Positions 11,457-21,691 of a DNA stretch of 64,000 bases are shown in pieces (positions within the stretch are counted from its first letter, which is position 1; each line of letters starts with the position of its first letter). The stretch spans positions 1 through 64,000 of the forward strand of contig VZQC01004565.1 in assembly GCA_009823505.1 (NCBI GenBank). The letters run 5' to 3'. The DNA comes from Rhizomys pruinosus. Lineage: Eukaryota; Chordata; Mammalia; Rodentia; Spalacidae. A model generated the notes under the pieces. That model was given only the letters and a program-made list of their open reading frames with translations, searched no databases and was not told where the DNA came from. The position numbers and the translations under genes are program-made.

Positions 11457-11624
11457 TTTCCTTTTTCTTTTTTGTTTTTGGTATTTTTGAGACAGGATCT
11501 CCCTTTTAGTATGGGCTGTCCTGGAGCTCACTCTGTAGACCAGGCTGGCCTTGAACCCACAGAGGTCCACCTACTTCTGCCTCCCGAGTGCTGGGATTAA
11601 AGGCTTACACCACCATGCCTGGCT
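11457..11624 (-). mobile_element. B1 SINE
   Basis: Antisense B1 with an exact 13 bp target duplication TTCTTAGTATTTC (11444-11456 and 11625-11637). Confidence 0.95.
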
Positions 11625-11637
11625 TTCTTAGTATTTC

Positions 11638-12164
11638 ATATACAAGGTTGCTTGATCTTTTGTCCAAGCCCTTTCTAGAGTAGTTAAAAGTATCACGCTG
11701 GTGTAGCCTTTCTGGATGCTTAATGACCATACTTAATGCCCATACCAATTTGGCTGAGGGTCTTAAGGGATATCTTTGTTCCTTGCCTTCAGAGGTCAGC
11801 TAAGTCCCAGGGGACTATATATGTGGGCATCTCTTGAAATGTCCTGCAAATGTGAGTCACCAGTCTTCCTGTGCAGGGAGGTCTTGGAGATCCACTAATG
11901 GGACCTCAGCCAGTGTCCAGTCTATAAAGAGGAAAGTCTGCTCATGCTTCAAAAAGGGAAGCCTAGTAAAGCAAGACCTGACTTTGTCTTTGAGTGGATG
12001 GAATTGGTGATTGAAAGGCCAAAAGGAGCCAGGGGCTCCCCTCCAAAAAACCTGAGTGACCCTTGATGATCAGATCCTCAACTGACCTTGATAAAACAAA
12101 AACTTTGGTTAATCTGGGCCAACTGTGTGGCCTTAAACAATCAAAAGGAAAGTATAACTAGAAA

Positions 12165-12200
<36 letters not shown>

Positions 12201-12716
12201 AGTAAGTCCTGAGAAATTGTACTTCAGGTATAAAACTTGGGATCTTAGTAAAAAGACAAAAAGTAAAAGAAAAATAAAATAAAAAAGAGCACAGTTGTTT
12301 TGCCTGTCTTACTGGCAAGTACAGCTGCCCTGTGGCTGCCACTGCTTTTGCCATGCTTCAGGGACATGAGACACACAGCCTTTTCAACCTTCCAATGTGG
12401 ACTGAAGACTCATGTCTCTCCAAGAATCCTCTAAACCTTCAGTGCCAAATGGGGACTGCTGAGACATCAAACTTGTGTACTGAGCTACTACTGGGGTTTC
12501 AGCCTCTTCAGGATATAGACTACCATTGTTGTACTACCCAGGCTGTATCACGGAGACTAGTACAGGCAGATCAATACAGGATGCGGTGCTTACTGGACCT
12601 CATTTGGTGATCATCGGAAGGGAAAACCCCAGTGTGGAGCACAAGGGCAGAACTGATGGTGGTTTGGGCTTGCCAAGGAGACTTCAAACATGATATCTTT
12701 TAGCCTAATTAAAAAA
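11638..12716. other. Unclassified insert within L1 3'UTR; (AAAT)n inside
   Basis: About 1.1 kb between two parts of an L1 3'UTR. It contains an (AAAT)n run at 12161-12199. At 12460-12540 it has a stretch resembling the ERV-L LTR of this window (GGACTGCTGAGACATCA, TCAGCCTCTTCAGGA), so the right part may be an old ERV-L-related LTR. No clean ends found. Confidence 0.35.
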
Positions 12717-13035
12717 TCATAAGCTGAAGATGCTAAAACCTATGATATATGTGGCATCCATATGTGCATATTTTGGAGTGATGCATACTGGAAGGAATAA
12801 CAACAACAACAACAGCAACAACAAAAAGACTGCATCAAAGAACTTCTGCTCAAAACAGTAAACTTCAGCATCAAGAATTTTGAGAGCGACTGAGAAAAAA
12901 ATGAAAAACATGTTTGGCAGAATGCATGAGCTCTGATGGGGGCAAAGAAAGGGGAGCAGAGGGTCTAGAGTTGATTTGTAATGTAATTTTGCATGAAACG
13001 CACAGAGCTTCAATAAAACATTGGCTTTGAAAAAA
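12717..13035 (+). mobile_element. L1 3'UTR tail (Lx-like)
   Basis: Ends GCACAGAGCTTCAATAAAAC. It parallels the tails at 33700-33860, 38200-38390 and, antisense, 41060-41360. A CAA-rich run lies at 12799-12825. Confidence 0.75.
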
Positions 13036-13331
13036 GGAACCAAAAAAAGGAATGCTTTGGTAGGAAGAAAAGATTAAATACACTCAATAGGCCACAGAAC
13101 AATTAATCAAAAAATATAAGAAAGCAATACTACATCAGCAAAATAATAGGAATTAATACAAGTTGGTCAATAGTAACTGTCAATATTAATGATTTAAATT
13201 TCCCAATAAAAGACACATAATAACAGATGAGATTAGAACACAAGATGCATCTTTTTACTGCCTCAAAGAAATATACCTCATCATCAATGTTAGACACTAC
13301 TTTAGGGTGCAAACTGAATTGAAGAGGATAT
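13036..13331 (+). pseudogene. Old L1 ORF2 endonuclease scrap
   Basis: Around 13165-13310 the plus strand is a decayed form of the ORF2 N-terminus ([14 protein letters not shown] through CCLQETHL). Many stops. Confidence 0.55.
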
Positions 13332-13345
13332 AAAAATGATTATCC

Positions 13346-13591
13346 GGGGGCTAGAGAGATGGCCTAGCGGTTAAGAGTGCCGACCGCTCTTACAGAGGAC
13401 CCGGGTTCGATCCCCAGCACCCACATGGCTGCTGAGAACCGTCTGAAACTCCAATTCCAGGAGAACTCCAGTTCCAGGGGAATCCGACACCCTCTTCTGA
13501 CCTCCGCGGCATTGCACGACATGGGTGCACAAACCTACATGCAGACAGTACACTCATACACATACAAAAATAAATAAAATGAAAAAAAATA
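13346..13591 (+). mobile_element. B2-like SINE, young form
   Basis: GGGGGCTAGAGAGATGGCCTA start, B box GGGTTCGATCC, the 17 bp internal duplication ACTCCARTTCCAGGRGA x2, and an AAATAAAATG tail. Target duplication about AATGATTATCC / AAAGATTATCC on either side (13335-13345 and 13595-13605). Confidence 0.95.
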
Positions 13592-13605
13592 AAAAAAGAT
13601 TATCC

Positions 13606-14752
13606 ACCCAATCAAGTTGACTTCATCCCAGAGATTCAACATATATAAATTCATACATGTAATTCACTACATAAACAGCCACAAGAACAGAAAGCACATG
13701 ACCTACACATTCAATGTAGAAAAGGCCTTTGACAAAAATCCAACATTGCTTCATGATATAATTCATGGAGAATCTAGGGATACATGGATATATCCCAACA
13801 CAATAAAGACATATACAACAAACCCACAGCCAACACCATGCTAAATGCAGAAAGACTCAAAGCATTTCCACTAAAAACAGGAACAAGAGAAGAATGTCTA
13901 TTCTTTCTTCTGTTCAATATAGTGCTTGAAATCTTAGCTAGAGCAATAAGTTAAGTGAAAGAGACAAAGGGGATATAAATTGGAATGGAAGACATCCAAG
14001 TATTATCTGCAGATGAACTAATTCTACACATAAAAGACCATTGGGATTGACTGACACTCAGCAAAGTATCAGAATACCAAATTAACACATACAAATCAAT
14101 AGCCTTCCTCTATATCAACAACAAACATACTGAGATAGAAATCAGCGAAACAATCCCATTCACAATAGCCTCAAAAAAATCTTGGAATAAATCTAATCAA
14201 GGAATTAAAAGACTGTACAAGGAAATTTCATGACACTGAAGAAAGAAATTGAAGAAGATACCAGAATGTGAAAGGACTTCCAATTCCAATAGACTGGTAG
14301 CATTAGTATTGTGTAAAGGGCCATTTTACCAAAATCAATTTACAAAGTCAATGGAAATCTCACCAAAATTGCAATGCATTTTTTCACAGAAATTAAAAAA
14401 ATCTTAAAAGAGTTAGGATAGCCAAAATAATCCTGAACAATAAAAAGCCTTCTGGAGGCATCACCACCCCCAAATTTAAGTTATACTACAGAGCTATAGT
14501 AATAAAAATAGCACTATACTGGCATAAAAATATATTGATCAATGGAATATAATTGAGGATCCAGAAATAAGTCCATGCACCTATAGTCACCTGATTTTTG
14601 ACAGAAACAAAAAATATACACTGCAGAAAAGAGCATCGTCAACAAATGTGCTGGCAAAACTTGATACATATCTAGAAGAATGAACTAACTCCATATCTCT
14701 TACTCTGTCAAAACTCAACTCCAAATGAATCAAGGACCTTCAAATAGAAGGT
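13606..14752 (+). pseudogene. Old L1 ORF2, RT to C-terminal part
   Basis: Diverged ORF2: 'FNVEKAFDKN' near 13710, then palm and thumb sequence, ending at a [15 protein letters not shown] block at 14710-14752. Many stops and indels. It is cut by the inverted L1 starting at 14753. Confidence 0.7.
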
Positions 14753-16556
14753 ATCTGATTTAGAAAGTTTTTTTCTACACTTATATCTTGTAGGTTGCTG
14801 CCAACTTTTTCTTCTATCACCTTCAGTGTTTTGGGTTTTACGTTGAGATCTTTGATCCACTTGGAGTTGATTTTTGTACAGGGTGAGGGTGAGAGATAGG
14901 GGTTACATTTTATTCTTCTATATATGGCGATCCAGTTTTGCCAACACCATTTGCTGAAGATGCTATCCTTCCACCACTGAGCTTTTTTTTTTTTTTCCCT
15001 TTTGTCAAATACGAGGTGACTGAAATTGAGCTCAAGTTTGGATCTTCAATTTTGTTCCATTGGTCAATGACTCTGTTTCTTGTGCCAGTACCAGGCTGTC
15101 TTTATGACTATAGCCCTGTAATATAGCTTGATGCGTGGTAAAGCAATCTCCCCTGTACTGCACTTTTCATGCAGGGTTGCTTTAGCTATTCGGGGTCTTT
15201 TGTTATTCCATATGAATTTAAGGATTTTTTCCCAAGTCTCTGAAGAAACCTATGGGGATTTTGATTGGGATCGCATTGACTCTGTATAACAATTTGAGTA
15301 AAATGGACATTTTTACTATATTAAAATTTCCAATCTATGAGTATGAGAGGTCTTTTCTTCTTTTGATGTCATCTTCAATCTCCTACTTCAGGGGTTTAAA
15401 CTTTTTGTTGTAGAGATCTTTGGTGTCTTTGGTTAGGTTTGTTCCCAGGTATTTTTTTTGAGGCTATTATGAGTGGATAAGTTTTCTTATATTACTTCTC
15501 CAGTTGCTTGTTTTTGGTGTAAAGAAATGCTACTGATTTTTCTAGGATAATTTTCTATCCCACTATTTTACTGAGACTTTTAATCATTTCTAGGAGTTTT
15601 CTGGTGGAGTTTTTAGTATCCCGTAGGTAAACTATCATATAATCTGCAAAAAGGGATAGTGTAACTTCCTCTTTTCCAATTAGTACTCCTTTAATTTCCT
15701 TCTCTTGTCTTATTGCCCTAGAAAGCATTTCAAGCACTATGTTGAAGAGGAGTGGTGAGAAGGGGCAGCCTTGCTGGGTTCCTGCCTTTAAGTGGAATGC
15801 TTCCAATTTTTCTCCATTTAGGATGATGTTGGAAGTGGGTTTGCTATATATGGGTTTGATTGTTCTGAGGAATGTTCCCTTCAGTCTGATTTTCTCTAGA
15901 ACTTTAAACATGAAGGGATGCTGGATCTTGTCAATGTTTTTTTCTGCATAAATTGAGTTGATTGTGTGGTTTTTGTCTTTCAGTCCATTTATTGTTTTTA
16001 TGATATCAATTTATGTATGTTGGACCATCCCTGCATCTCTGTTATAAATCCAACTTGGTCATGATGGATTTTCTCTTTGATGTGGGTCTGTATGCAATTT
16101 GCAAGTATTTTGTTGAGAATTTTTGCATCTGTGTTTATTAATGAGATGGGTTTATAATTTTCTTTCTTGTTTGCGTCTTTGCCTGGTTTTGGTATTAGAG
16201 TGATGCCGGCTTCATAGAAGGAATTTGGGAGATTTCCCTCTGTATCCTTCTGAACAGTTTGAGTAGTAATGGCTGTAAGAGCTCTTTAAATGTTTTATAG
16301 AATTATGTTGTGAAACCATCTGGGCCTGGGCTTTTTTTGGTTGGGAGGTTTTTTATTACATGTTGAATTTCCTCAGATATTATGGGTCTGTTTAAACTGT
16401 CAATCTCTTCTTGGTTAAGCTTTGTTGGTTCCCAGGATTTCAGATATTCATCCATTTTCCTTATGTTTTCAAATTCAGTAGAGTACAGGTTTTTGAAATT
16501 TCTCGTATGATTGTCTGGATTTTTTTCTTTGTCTGTTGTGATGTTTCCCCTTTCAA
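14753..16556 (-). mobile_element. Inverted 5' part of a twin-primed L1 (ORF2 middle)
   Basis: Antisense ORF2 from about residue 405 (ITTDNEK region, at 16556) to about residue 990 (region before QTAAAQE, at 14753), including RT (an AFEKMLF-like palm block and decayed FADD near 15640). At 16557 orientation flips and ORF2 continues, without loss, at the [18 protein letters not shown]. This geometry (inverted upstream part abutting the downstream part of the same transcript) is the twin-priming signature. The partner segment is 16557-19586. Confidence 0.85.
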
Positions 16557-17380
16557 TAACACAGCAGCTGCACAGGAAATAAGGCTGACAAATGGGACCT
16601 CATAAAACTCAAAAGCTTCTGTACACCGAAAGAAACAATAAGTGAAGAGAAAACACACAGTGTGTGAGGAAATCTTCACTAGTGATATGTCTGACAGAGC
16701 ATTAACATGCAGAATATATAAACTACTCAAAAAACAAATGACTTACTGAAAAGATTGAGTAAATAGCTGAACAGACACTTCACCAGTGAGGAAGTAAAGA
16801 TGGCTGAGAAACATCTTAACAAAAGTGTTCAACAGTGTTAATAATTAAGGAAATGCAAATTAAAACCACTCTCAGATATCATATGACTCCCATAAGACTG
16901 GCTAAGATCAAGAAAACAAAAGACACTAAATGCTGAAGAGGTTGTGGGGAAAGGGGAATACTCATCCACTGCTTGTGGGAATGCAAACTTGTACAACCAT
17001 TATGGAAAACAATGTGGAGTACCCTTAAAAGTCTCAAAATGAGTCTACCACCTGACCCAGTTATACCACTCCTAGGTATATACCCAAAAGACTCATCCTT
17101 CCTCAAAGATACACGCACATCTATGTTTATTGAAGCACTCTTCACAATAGTGAAGTGTTGGAACCAACCCAAATGCCCCTCAACAGAGGAGTGGATAACA
17201 AAAATGTGGTACATCTTCACAATGAGTTCTAGTCAGCGGTGACATCATGAACTTTGCAGGTAAATGGATGGAACTCAAAGCCATTATGCTAAGTGAAGTA
17301 ACACAGTCCCAGAAAAACAAATGGTTTCCCTCGTTTGTGGATGCTAACACCAAATCCCCAGTTGAAAGGCAAGCTGAACC
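16557..17380 (+). pseudogene. L1 ORF2 C-terminal part of the same twin-primed element
   Basis: Plus-strand ORF2 from AAAQEIR to the C-terminus ([13 protein letters not shown] at about 17060, KMWYIFTM at about 17210), in several frames because of small indels. Continues into the extended 3'UTR. Confidence 0.85.
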
Positions 17381-19586
17381 ACATTATTATTATATTTCTT
17401 TTTATCTGAAAGCAACTGTGTTGTTATAATATAAATCTCTTAATGGGCTCTAGAATCAACTCTGTAATTACTGTATATGGGTGGAAGGTAGGTATTCACA
17501 TTTCAAAGTAATATAAACTTAAAGGGGGAAAATGTGAATTCCTAAACATACTTTGGAATTAACAACAACATTGGTTTAAAGTCTGCATCTGAGTTAAATG
17601 AAGATATAAATTGCTGTTGTCCACATTTGTTTTACTTAAAATATGTATAACAATAACTTTGGGATTGGCACATACAAATGTTCTCTATAATTTTTCTGTT
17701 CTACAGTATCACCTTGTAGCATTCTCTTTCACCTATAGAATGATTTAACTTAAAAATTAAGTTTGCTTCCCAAGTTAATCACATACAGTCACTCAAAACA
17801 GCATGGGTGAATTTCATGAAGTCTGTGCCTTGATTCCACCCTATAGATATGTATAATACAACTGCCTTCTGGAGACTCATGGGTCAAAAAACAAAAACCT
17901 AAAAAAAGGGGGATACAGATAGATATGAAACCTTTTGGTCAAAAACCTTGCAATTCAAATCTTAAAACTAACTATGGGAAAAGATTTGTATGTTTCAACA
18001 GGTCAAAATGTCACCAACTTAATGGCTGAGAAAGAAAAGATACAGCTTTGTATTGAGTATGATGTACCAGAAATTGCCAACAGAAAGGTTGGCCCATCTG
18101 AACACTGAAAAGAAGAAAAGCCTCAGATTGCTACAAATATCAAACCCCTCTGGATCCTACGTGTAACAACTATGTATAATGAGTCCTAATGAAACTTACC
18201 TTCTAGGTGCTGCAAAGTTTTTAATACGAGACACTTTCTTACCTCCCCCCCATAGAACAAGGAGAAATATGATGATGATGAGGTAGTTCTCCAACTGTAA
18301 ATTGGAGCCAACCATTATGGAGGTAATCTCTTATAAAACCGGTAAAACTGCCTTCTTTAATTGACTAATAGACATAGGAACTGTGAAAAGGATTATTCTC
18401 TATTCAGAACCAAATATAATACTAAAGTCCTTGGGCTATGCACTTAGGCAAAGTATATTAATGCAGGAGCTCTGACATCAGCAATGGATTATTCTACCAA
18501 GGAGATGTTGGCCAGGGGATCCAAGCCCCCACAAAAGGTAAAGGCTCCTTGCCTCTAAACTGGGATACCTGCAAGAAGAGAGGTGATAAGGCCCTGCTGT
18601 CAAAGACCTGATGTTAATATGGGAAAGATGTATTGAGACCACACATGCAAGTGTACAGATGGTCTCTGGAATACCAGAGAGTGTTACCAAAGGCCACTAA
18701 ATCAATAAAGCAAATATGGGTCTCCTTGAGTCAAGCAAGTCTCCTCCGTCAGCACCAGCTACCCCTCAACTCTGGAAACACTGTGCAGAAGAGGCAGCCA
18801 TATGCCGTATATCCTAAATCTAATTGTCTATTAGCTCTCTCCTTGGAGGAATAACCCATGGCTGATGCCACAAGCTTACATCCTCTAATGGTTAGGAGAT
18901 GTTATAAGCCACAGTAAGACCCTCTCATATGTAACAGAAAAAAATGCAATTCATGGATTAACATACCATCCAAACATCTGCATCTATACCAAAGTAACCT
19001 ACCATAACAATTAGTACTGTTTAAATACCTATATATCTGATTGCTTGTGCTTCATTAGTAGGATCAAAAGGTTATTCCTGGACAAACTGTCAGCCCATAA
19101 AAGGAAACAACCAGACCTGATCAGAGTCCAGGACAACAGCTCCAGAGAAAGTAGACTGTTTTGCTTCTCATCCACCTGTGCCCCTTTTCTAAGCCTAGGG
19201 AACAATCTGCAGAAGAGGGGGTATGGTAGAATGTAAGGGCTGAAATTGGGGTGAATGGTGAAACTACAGTGATATAGTCTGGACACTCATTTGATCATCT
19301 TGATTGAACATACAAGCCCCCCCCGTTGGATGGTGGGACCCATGGGCTGTGTGGGTTTGGACACAACTGCTTGCAAATTGGTTTTACATGAAGGATGCTT
19401 GTACTCTTAAATTATCACTTATTGTTAAAAAATGAAAAAAAAAACTGAGAGAAAGATGCAGGACAGTTATGGCAGAATGCATGATCTGGGATGGGGTGGG
19501 TTGGTGTGAGGGGAAGGGAAAGTGAAATATGCCTGAACTGAATTGTAAAATGATGTATGAAATACACAAAGCATCAATAAAAAAAG
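17381..19586 (+). mobile_element. Extended L1 3'UTR (about 2.2 kb), complete with tail
   Basis: The first about 240 bp resembles the ordinary 3'UTR of the older L1s (AACTGTGTTGTTATAATA, TATATGGGTGGAAGG). From about 17620 to 19400 comes a block absent from those older L1s but shared with 25712-27540, 27560-29740, the element at 58.4-60.5 kb and the short copies at 1208, 33960 and 32360. It ends with a tail homologous to the older tails (GGCAGAATGCATGATCTGGG... CAATAAAAAA). It shows how the block is embedded between the ancestral 3'UTR start and tail. Confidence 0.75.
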
Positions 19587-19938
19587 GAACCAACACGTCA
19601 GAAAATCCTCAAAGCAATCCAAAGAACAGAAGAAAGAAGCAACTATCCCTTAAGCAATTAAAGAGAGAAAGCATCAAAATCATAACACAATAAATATAAA
19701 CCTAGACCAAGAATGCAAACCAAAAATAAGGTAAAAGGAGCAACACATATCTCTCAATAACAACCTTAAATACTAATGTTGTAAACTCCCCAATCAAAAG
19801 GCATAGACTGGGAGAATGGATTAGGAAACTGAACCCTTCTATATACTGTCTACAGACACCCATCTCACCCTAAAGGAGAGACACCACCTTAATGTGCAAG
19901 GATGGAAAAAAGTATTCCAAGCAAATGGTACCAAGAAA
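19587..19938 (+). pseudogene. L1 ORF1-end / ORF2-start remnant
   Basis: Matches the end of ORF1, the spacer and about the first 75 codons of ORF2 (region around [18 protein letters not shown]), with indels. It ends abruptly where the young L1 5'UTR begins. Confidence 0.8.
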
Positions 19939-20531
19939 TAAGCTGGTAGCTCGGGTGCCTGACTCAGGCCATAGTAGGGTCGTGTGTTTGGACTCCGGGT
20001 CCGGACCTGATAGGAATACTTGGAGCCATCTGACACGGCTCTAGACAGGTAAAAGCTCAGGACAGAGTGATTTTTCTGGTGCTGGACAATTGATTTCTGG
20101 TCGATGGCAGAGGGCCAGGTGGCTGGCGGGGGCTAGGTTCGTGTCCTAAGCCTGGTGGGTTGCCCTTCCCCCCAGGCAGCCTGAAGTGGTCCTGAGCTTG
20201 GGTCTGGTTTTATCGGGTGCCTGACTCAGATGCCAGGGCGTGGGCTAAGCCAGGTATATCCCCCCCCCACCAACTATTGGATTTGAGGAAGAGAGAGTAT
20301 CCAGTGGATTGGATTAGGAGAACTCTCAGAAGAGGAAGGGAAGAGTGACTTAGACTTCCAATATCCAATCTATAAACAAAAAGTGAAAGCCTGAAAACCT
20401 AGACAAGTCAACACTACATAAAGAAGGAGGGGGAGAGGAAGAAAAACAAAGCGTAAGAAGGAGGTAAGCAAAACAAAAGAAGCTTTCACCCTTCAACACA
20501 CTGAAAAGGCATTTGTGATTTGAATCACAAA
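19939..20531 (+). promoter_or_regulatory. 5'UTR/promoter of the intact L1
   Basis: GC-rich sequence unlike its A-rich surroundings. The 16 bp CGGGTGCCTGACTCAG occurs at about 19952 and about 20213, suggesting one partial and one fuller monomer of about 260 bp. From about 20262 it joins the segment shared with other L1s (a C run followed by ACCAACTATTGGA). Rodent L1 promoters are monomeric 5'UTRs driving Pol II transcription; activity is inferred. No matching target duplication was found at the 5' junction. Confidence 0.7.
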
Positions 20532-21647
20532 ATGGAAATCCACATGCCAGGGACACGACGAAGGGACAACATGGGAAAGGTGCAGGATAATTCCACACCA
20601 AGCTCTACCAACCCCGTAGGAGATAGGTACAATGGGATCCCCTTGGAGGTGACCCCAGAAACAGACCTTAGAGGAATAATTGCAGACCTATGCAGAGAAA
20701 TTAAAGAACATAAAGAAGAATTCAGAGAACTAAAGGAAGGGATTGACAAACTCCAGAAAGAACTAGAGAGAGAAAAAAACAAACACCTTAAGGAAGTAGA
20801 AACACTGAAAAAGGAAGCCAACCAACGAAGTAAGGAGCACGAAGAAGAGATTGAGAAACTCAAAAAAGAAATTGATATATTAAAGAAATCACAGGATGAA
20901 ATGAAAAAGGAAATAGAACACTCATCCAATCAAGAAGAAAGGAAAGGAAAAAGCCTTAGAAATAGAATGGAGGAAGCTGAGCAAAGAATATCAGATCTGG
21001 AAGATAACACAGAGCAACTAAAAAACTCAAATAAAGATTATGAAAAATTTAAAAATACACAAAAGTGGAACAACCAGGAAATATGGGACACTATGAAAAG
21101 ATCAAACCTCCGCATCATAGGAATAGAGGAAGGGGAAGAATCTCAAGAGAATAGTATTGAGCATATCTTCAACACAATAATAGATGAAAACTTCCCCAAA
21201 CTAAAAATAGACAAACCCATTCAAATACAAGAAGCACATAGAACTCCAAATAGACAAGATCAGAAAAGAAACTCCCCACGCCATATCATAGTCAAAGTGC
21301 TAGATGCCCAAAACAAAGATAAAATTCTGAAGGCCACGCGAGAAAAACAAGTCACATACAAAGGGAAACCCATCAGAATCACAAATGACTTCTCGCCGCA
21401 AACCATGAAAGCAAGAAGAACATGGAGCAAAGCATTTCCAGTGTTAAAGGACTATGGATGCCAACCCAGAATACTTTACCCAGCAAAAATGTCGATTACA
21501 CTTGAAGGAGAGAGAAAAATCTTCCATGACATAAGCAAGATGATAGAATACATTTCCGGAAAACCAACTCTCCAGAAAATACTTGAAGCAATTCAAAGGG
21601 CAGAAGAGAAGAGCAACTATCCTCAAGCACCTAGGGAAAGAAACTAA
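20532..21647 (+). CDS. L1 ORF1 protein, intact (371 aa)
   Basis: Encodes the L1 RNA-binding chaperone that trimerises and packages L1 RNA. I place the start at the ATG at 20532; the reading frame extends upstream only through a TTG. A later ATG at 20544 is possible. Roughly: basic, poorly structured N-terminus (1-50), Lys/Glu-rich coiled coil (55-175), RRM (about 188-285, NLRIIGIEEGEE), C-terminal domain (about 286-350, including NDFSPQTMKARRTW and ILYPAKMS). The length fits rodent ORF1p (about 357-371 aa). The conserved basic patches (SPRHIIVKV, REKQVTYKGKPIR) are present. There are no stops or frameshifts. A 44 bp spacer separates it from ORF2. Of the L1 ORF1 copies in the window, only this one is uninterrupted. 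Confidence 0.95.
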   Translation: MEIHMPGTRRRDNMGKVQDNSTPSSTNPVGDRYNGIPLEVTPETDLRGIIADLCREIKEHKEEFRELKEGIDKLQKELEREKNKHLKEVETLKKEANQRSKEHEEEIEKLKKEIDILKKSQDEMKKEIEHSSNQEERKGKSLRNRMEEAEQRISDLEDNTEQLKNSNKDYEKFKNTQKWNNQEIWDTMKRSNLRIIGIEEGEESQENSIEHIFNTIIDENFPKLKIDKPIQIQEAHRTPNRQDQKRNSPRHIIVKVLDAQNKDKILKATREKQVTYKGKPIRITNDFSPQTMKARRTWSKAFPVLKDYGCQPRILYPAKMSITLEGERKIFHDISKMIEYISGKPTLQKILEAIQRAEEKSNYPQAPRERN

Positions 21648-21691
21648 TAAAAACATAATCATAGGCGCTGAAACAGAGACTAAAAGTCCAA

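Noticed and set aside
12332..12610. 92-codon open frame
   Set aside because: Overlaps sequence resembling an ERV-L LTR; no domain.
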